From: Bacteroidales bacterium
GTDB lineage: Bacteria > Bacteroidota > Bacteroidia > Bacteroidales > DTU049
Reading direction: 5' to 3'
Assembly (NCBI GenBank): GCA_018056215.1
Contig: JAGPGB010000028.1
Location: 1-10,587, forward strand
Length of the DNA stretch: 10,587 nucleotides
The notes under the pieces are model-generated. The model made no database searches and had not been told where the DNA came from. It saw only the letters and a program-made list of their open reading frames with translations. Made by a program: the position numbers and the translations under genes. How positions within the stretch are numbered: the first letter of the stretch is position 1; each line of letters starts with the position of its first letter. Below, one piece after another: positions 8,738 through 10,587 of the stretch.

Positions 8738-8936
8738 AAATATTTAATATTAAAGTCAAAATTATACTTAATATTATGCAAGTAACTATTGGAAAATAAA
8801 AAGTAAAATTTTCTTTTTTTATCAATATATCACCAGGTAATTTAAAATTAATTTTTTCGAAAAAATAACCTAAAATGCCTATTATTATTAGCACTACTCC
8901 AATGAAAATTAACGATTTCCACATATTTTTTAGCAT
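8727..8936 (-). CDS. DUF2905 family small membrane protein
   Basis: A 69-residue protein that I recognise as DUF2905 (function unknown) from its layout. A first hydrophobic helix (about 7-25, LIFIGVVLIIIGILGYFF) is followed by a short loop with the family-typical LPGDI, then FTFYFPI leading into a second helix (about 49-66), and a lysine-rich C-terminus. This predicts a two-helix membrane hairpin at full family length. The ATG at 8934-8936 is used; an in-frame ATG at 8922-8924 (MWKSLIF) is also possible. It is the only minus-strand gene here and is convergent with ispF. No strict TAnnTTTG element was found upstream on its strand. The match to conserved family motifs argues against this being a spurious frame. 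Confidence 0.85.
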   Translation of the reverse strand: MLKNMWKSLIFIGVVLIIIGILGYFFEKINFKLPGDILIKKENFTFYFPIVTCIILSIILTLILNIFKK

Positions 8937-9000
8937 AAATACATTAATAGCTTAATTTTAATTAGCTAAATTATGTAAAAATAAGTAAATTTCAAAACAT

Positions 9001-9105
9001 TTACAATAAATAATAATTAAGCCATATAATATAATCATTGATATATATTTAACATTTATTAATCTAAATCTTAATCAGGCTTACAATTACATCAAATAAT
9101 AATTA
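9001..9105. repeat. Split direct repeat in the divergent intergenic region
   Basis: TTACAAT followed by AAATAATAATTA occurs at 9001-9019 without a gap. The same two words recur at 9081-9087 and 9094-9105, separated by six bases. The second copy ends just before the -7 element of the peptidase gene. All 19 positions match, but the words are very AT-rich, so chance is possible. It could be a pair of binding sites or an old local duplication. The rest of the 8937-9130 spacer shows no gene or RNA that I can recognise. Confidence 0.4.
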
Positions 9106-9106
9106 C

Positions 9107-9114
9107 TATTTTTG
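9107..9114 (+). promoter_or_regulatory. Bacteroidota-type -7 element upstream of S46 peptidase gene
   Basis: TATTTTTG matches TAnnTTTG and is followed by GC at the end of the element. It is 17 bases before the ATG at 9131, giving a short A-rich leader of about 10 bases without a Shine-Dalgarno sequence. The -33 position holds only a loose match (TTACA at 9081-9085, about 21 bases upstream). This is the best-placed promoter candidate in the window. Confidence 0.5.
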
Positions 9115-9130
9115 CAAAAAACAACAAAAT

Positions 9131-10587
9131 ATGAAAAGAATTTTTGTTTCATTTATTTCATTATTATTTGCAATACAGATAGTATTCGCAGTAAATCCAC
9201 CTACTATACCAGACGAAGGTATGTGGGTGCCAGTATGGATAGAGAATCTTAATTATCCAGACATGGTAAGGTTAGGACTCAAATTAAAAGCCGATGAGGT
9301 GTATTCTAACACTAAACCAAGTGTAAAAGATGCTATTGTAGGCTTAGGCTCTAATGAATATAAACCAAGTCAAGGTTTTTTCTGTTCTGGAGTTGTAGTT
9401 TCTCCACAAGGGTTAGTATTTACAAATCATCACTGTGGATATGATGCTGTACAGCAAGTAAGTACCCTGGAGCATGATTATTTAACAAATGGATTCTGGG
9501 CTACAAAGCTATCTGAAGAGATACCAATAGATGAAATGACTATGTCATTTGTCGTAAGAATAGAGGATGTCACTGGTAGAGTGCTAAAAAATGTGAATGA
9601 TTCTATGAGTATAAGTGCTAGAGACAAAGCTATCAACAAAGCCATCAAAGAAATAGAAAATGAAGCATCTGAAAAAGGGAAATATGATGTAGTCGTTAAA
9701 TCAATGTTTGAGGGTAATGAATATTATTTATATGTCTATGAAACATATAAAGATATTAGGTTAGTAGGTGCTCCTCCTAGTGCAATTGGCAAATTCGGTG
9801 GTGATACTGATAACTGGATGTGGCCACGTCATACAGGAGATTTTTCAATTTTCCGTATTTACACTGCTCCAGATGGCTCTCCAGCTGAATATTCTGATAA
9901 AAATATTCCTTTAAAACCTAAAAAATATTTACCTGTTTCTATTAAAGGTGTTGAAAAAAATGATTTCTCTATGATTTTTGGCTTCCCTGGTAGTACTCAT
10001 AGGTATATCACTTCTCAAGGTGTAGAGCAAGCTATTAATCAAAATAATCCTTTGATTGTAAAAATCAGAGATAAAAAATTATCTATCATGAGATCATATA
10101 TGGATCAAGATCCTAAAATAAAATTACAATATTCATCTAAATATGCTCAAACATCTAACTATTGGAAATATTTCATCGGACAAACTAAAGGTTTAAAAAG
10201 ATGGGATGTTTATGACAGAAAAAAAGAATTAGAAAATCAATTTATGAATTGGGTACAACAAGATGCTACTAGACAACAAAAATATGGCACTTGCCTTAAA
10301 GAAATTGAAGATGCATACAATCTTTTAGCAAAATATAATAAAACGATGACTTATCTCGAAGAGGCTCTACTACAAGGACCAGAATTTATTTATTTTGGCT
10401 TTGACCTTTTACAATTATACTCTGTACTGAAAAATATGGAAAATGCTAGCAAAGATGAAAAAGCTAAAATAGAAGGCAATGCTAAATTAATTGCTAAAAA
10501 TTTAAATGAAAAAGCTGAAAAATATTTTAAAGATTATAATGCTAATGTAGATAAAGATATTTTCATATCTATGTTTGAAATGTATAT
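9131..10587 (+). CDS. S46 family dipeptidyl peptidase (DPP7/DPP11-like), 3'-truncated by window edge
   Basis: A serine exopeptidase that releases dipeptides from the N-terminus of oligopeptides. Family members are periplasmic and feed peptide uptake. The frame is open from the ATG at 9131 to the window end, giving 485 codons of an expected 700 or so. A signal peptide (MKRIFVSFISLLFAIQIVFA) is cut before V21, and DEGMW (28-32) follows near the mature N-terminus, as in S46 enzymes. The chymotrypsin-like fold shows TNHHCGYDA, where H101 is the probable catalytic His, and NWMWPRHTGDF, where D237 is the probable catalytic Asp. The predicted alpha-helical regulatory domain follows (about 280 onward). 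The catalytic Ser lies beyond the window, as does the residue that separates Asp/Glu-specific DPP11 from hydrophobic-specific DPP7, so specificity cannot be called. It is divergent from the DUF2905 gene. Confidence 0.93.
   Translation, partial: MKRIFVSFISLLFAIQIVFAVNPPTIPDEGMWVPVWIENLNYPDMVRLGLKLKADEVYSNTKPSVKDAIVGLGSNEYKPSQGFFCSGVVVSPQGLVFTNHHCGYDAVQQVSTLEHDYLTNGFWATKLSEEIPIDEMTMSFVVRIEDVTGRVLKNVNDSMSISARDKAINKAIKEIENEASEKGKYDVVVKSMFEGNEYYLYVYETYKDIRLVGAPPSAIGKFGGDTDNWMWPRHTGDFSIFRIYTAPDGSPAEYSDKNIPLKPKKYLPVSIKGVEKNDFSMIFGFPGSTHRYITSQGVEQAINQNNPLIVKIRDKKLSIMRSYMDQDPKIKLQYSSKYAQTSNYWKYFIGQTKGLKRWDVYDRKKELENQFMNWVQQDATRQQKYGTCLKEIEDAYNLLAKYNKTMTYLEEALLQGPEFIYFGFDLLQLYSVLKNMENASKDEKAKIEGNAKLIAKNLNEKAEKYFKDYNANVDKDIFISMFEMY

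Noticed and set aside
8743..8754. Perfect palindrome TTTAATATTAAA near the ispF/DUF2905 junction
   Set aside because: It has no loop and only A/T pairs, lies inside the DUF2905 coding region, and such words are expected in DNA this AT-rich. It is not a credible terminator.
8587..8781. Minus-strand open frame across the ispF 3' end
   Set aside because: It lies mostly antisense to ispF with clear IspF motifs on the plus strand, and it overlaps the recognised DUF2905 gene in another frame.
8949..9021. Distant inverted repeat GCTTAATT / AATTAAGC upstream of DUF2905
   Set aside because: Eight-base AT-rich arms about 60 bases apart are easily expected by chance in this spacer, and no supporting structure surrounds them.

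Overview
The window is AT-rich DNA from a member of the Bacteroidota. Three things show this: a paired PorU/PorV type IX secretion system (T9SS) maturation locus, an S46-family dipeptidyl peptidase, and -7 elements of the Bacteroidota form TAnnTTTG in front of three genes, with no evident Shine-Dalgarno sequences. The gene order porU-porV-ispF recalls the porU/porV region of Porphyromonas gingivalis as I remember it. That would fit a Bacteroidia-like lineage, but I could not check it.

Layout: (1) 2-3037, leuS, leucyl-tRNA synthetase, cut at its 5' end by the window edge and carrying a roughly 100-residue extra segment just before the KMSKS loop. (2) 3038-3195, an AT-rich spacer with a weak hairpin after leuS and a Bacteroidota-type -7 element for the next gene. 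(3) 3196-6972, porU, the T9SS C-terminal signal peptidase/sortase. (4) 7035-8240, porV, the outer-membrane barrel partner, with its own -7 element in the 62-base gap. (5) 8240-8737, ispF of the MEP isoprenoid pathway, starting at a GTG that shares one base with the porV stop codon. (6) 8727-8936 on the minus strand, a 69-residue two-helix membrane protein of the DUF2905 family, overlapping ispF tail to tail by 11 bases. (7) 8937-9130, a divergent intergenic region with a split direct repeat and a good -7 element. (8) 9131 to the window end, an S46 dipeptidyl peptidase cut by the 3' edge. It has no in-window stop codon.

PorU and PorV act together at the cell surface. PorV carries substrates with a T9SS C-terminal domain from the translocon, and PorU removes that domain and attaches the cargo to the anionic lipopolysaccharide. 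ispF is translationally linked to this pair but has an unrelated metabolic role. The S46 enzyme is periplasmic in characterised relatives and makes dipeptides from oligopeptides, which suggests a peptide-using lifestyle.

No RNA gene, CRISPR array, insertion sequence or phage element is visible. Most of the window is core genome. The points most worth a second look are the LeuRS insertion, the porV/ispF junction, and the repeat upstream of the peptidase gene. I found no convincing new biological system.
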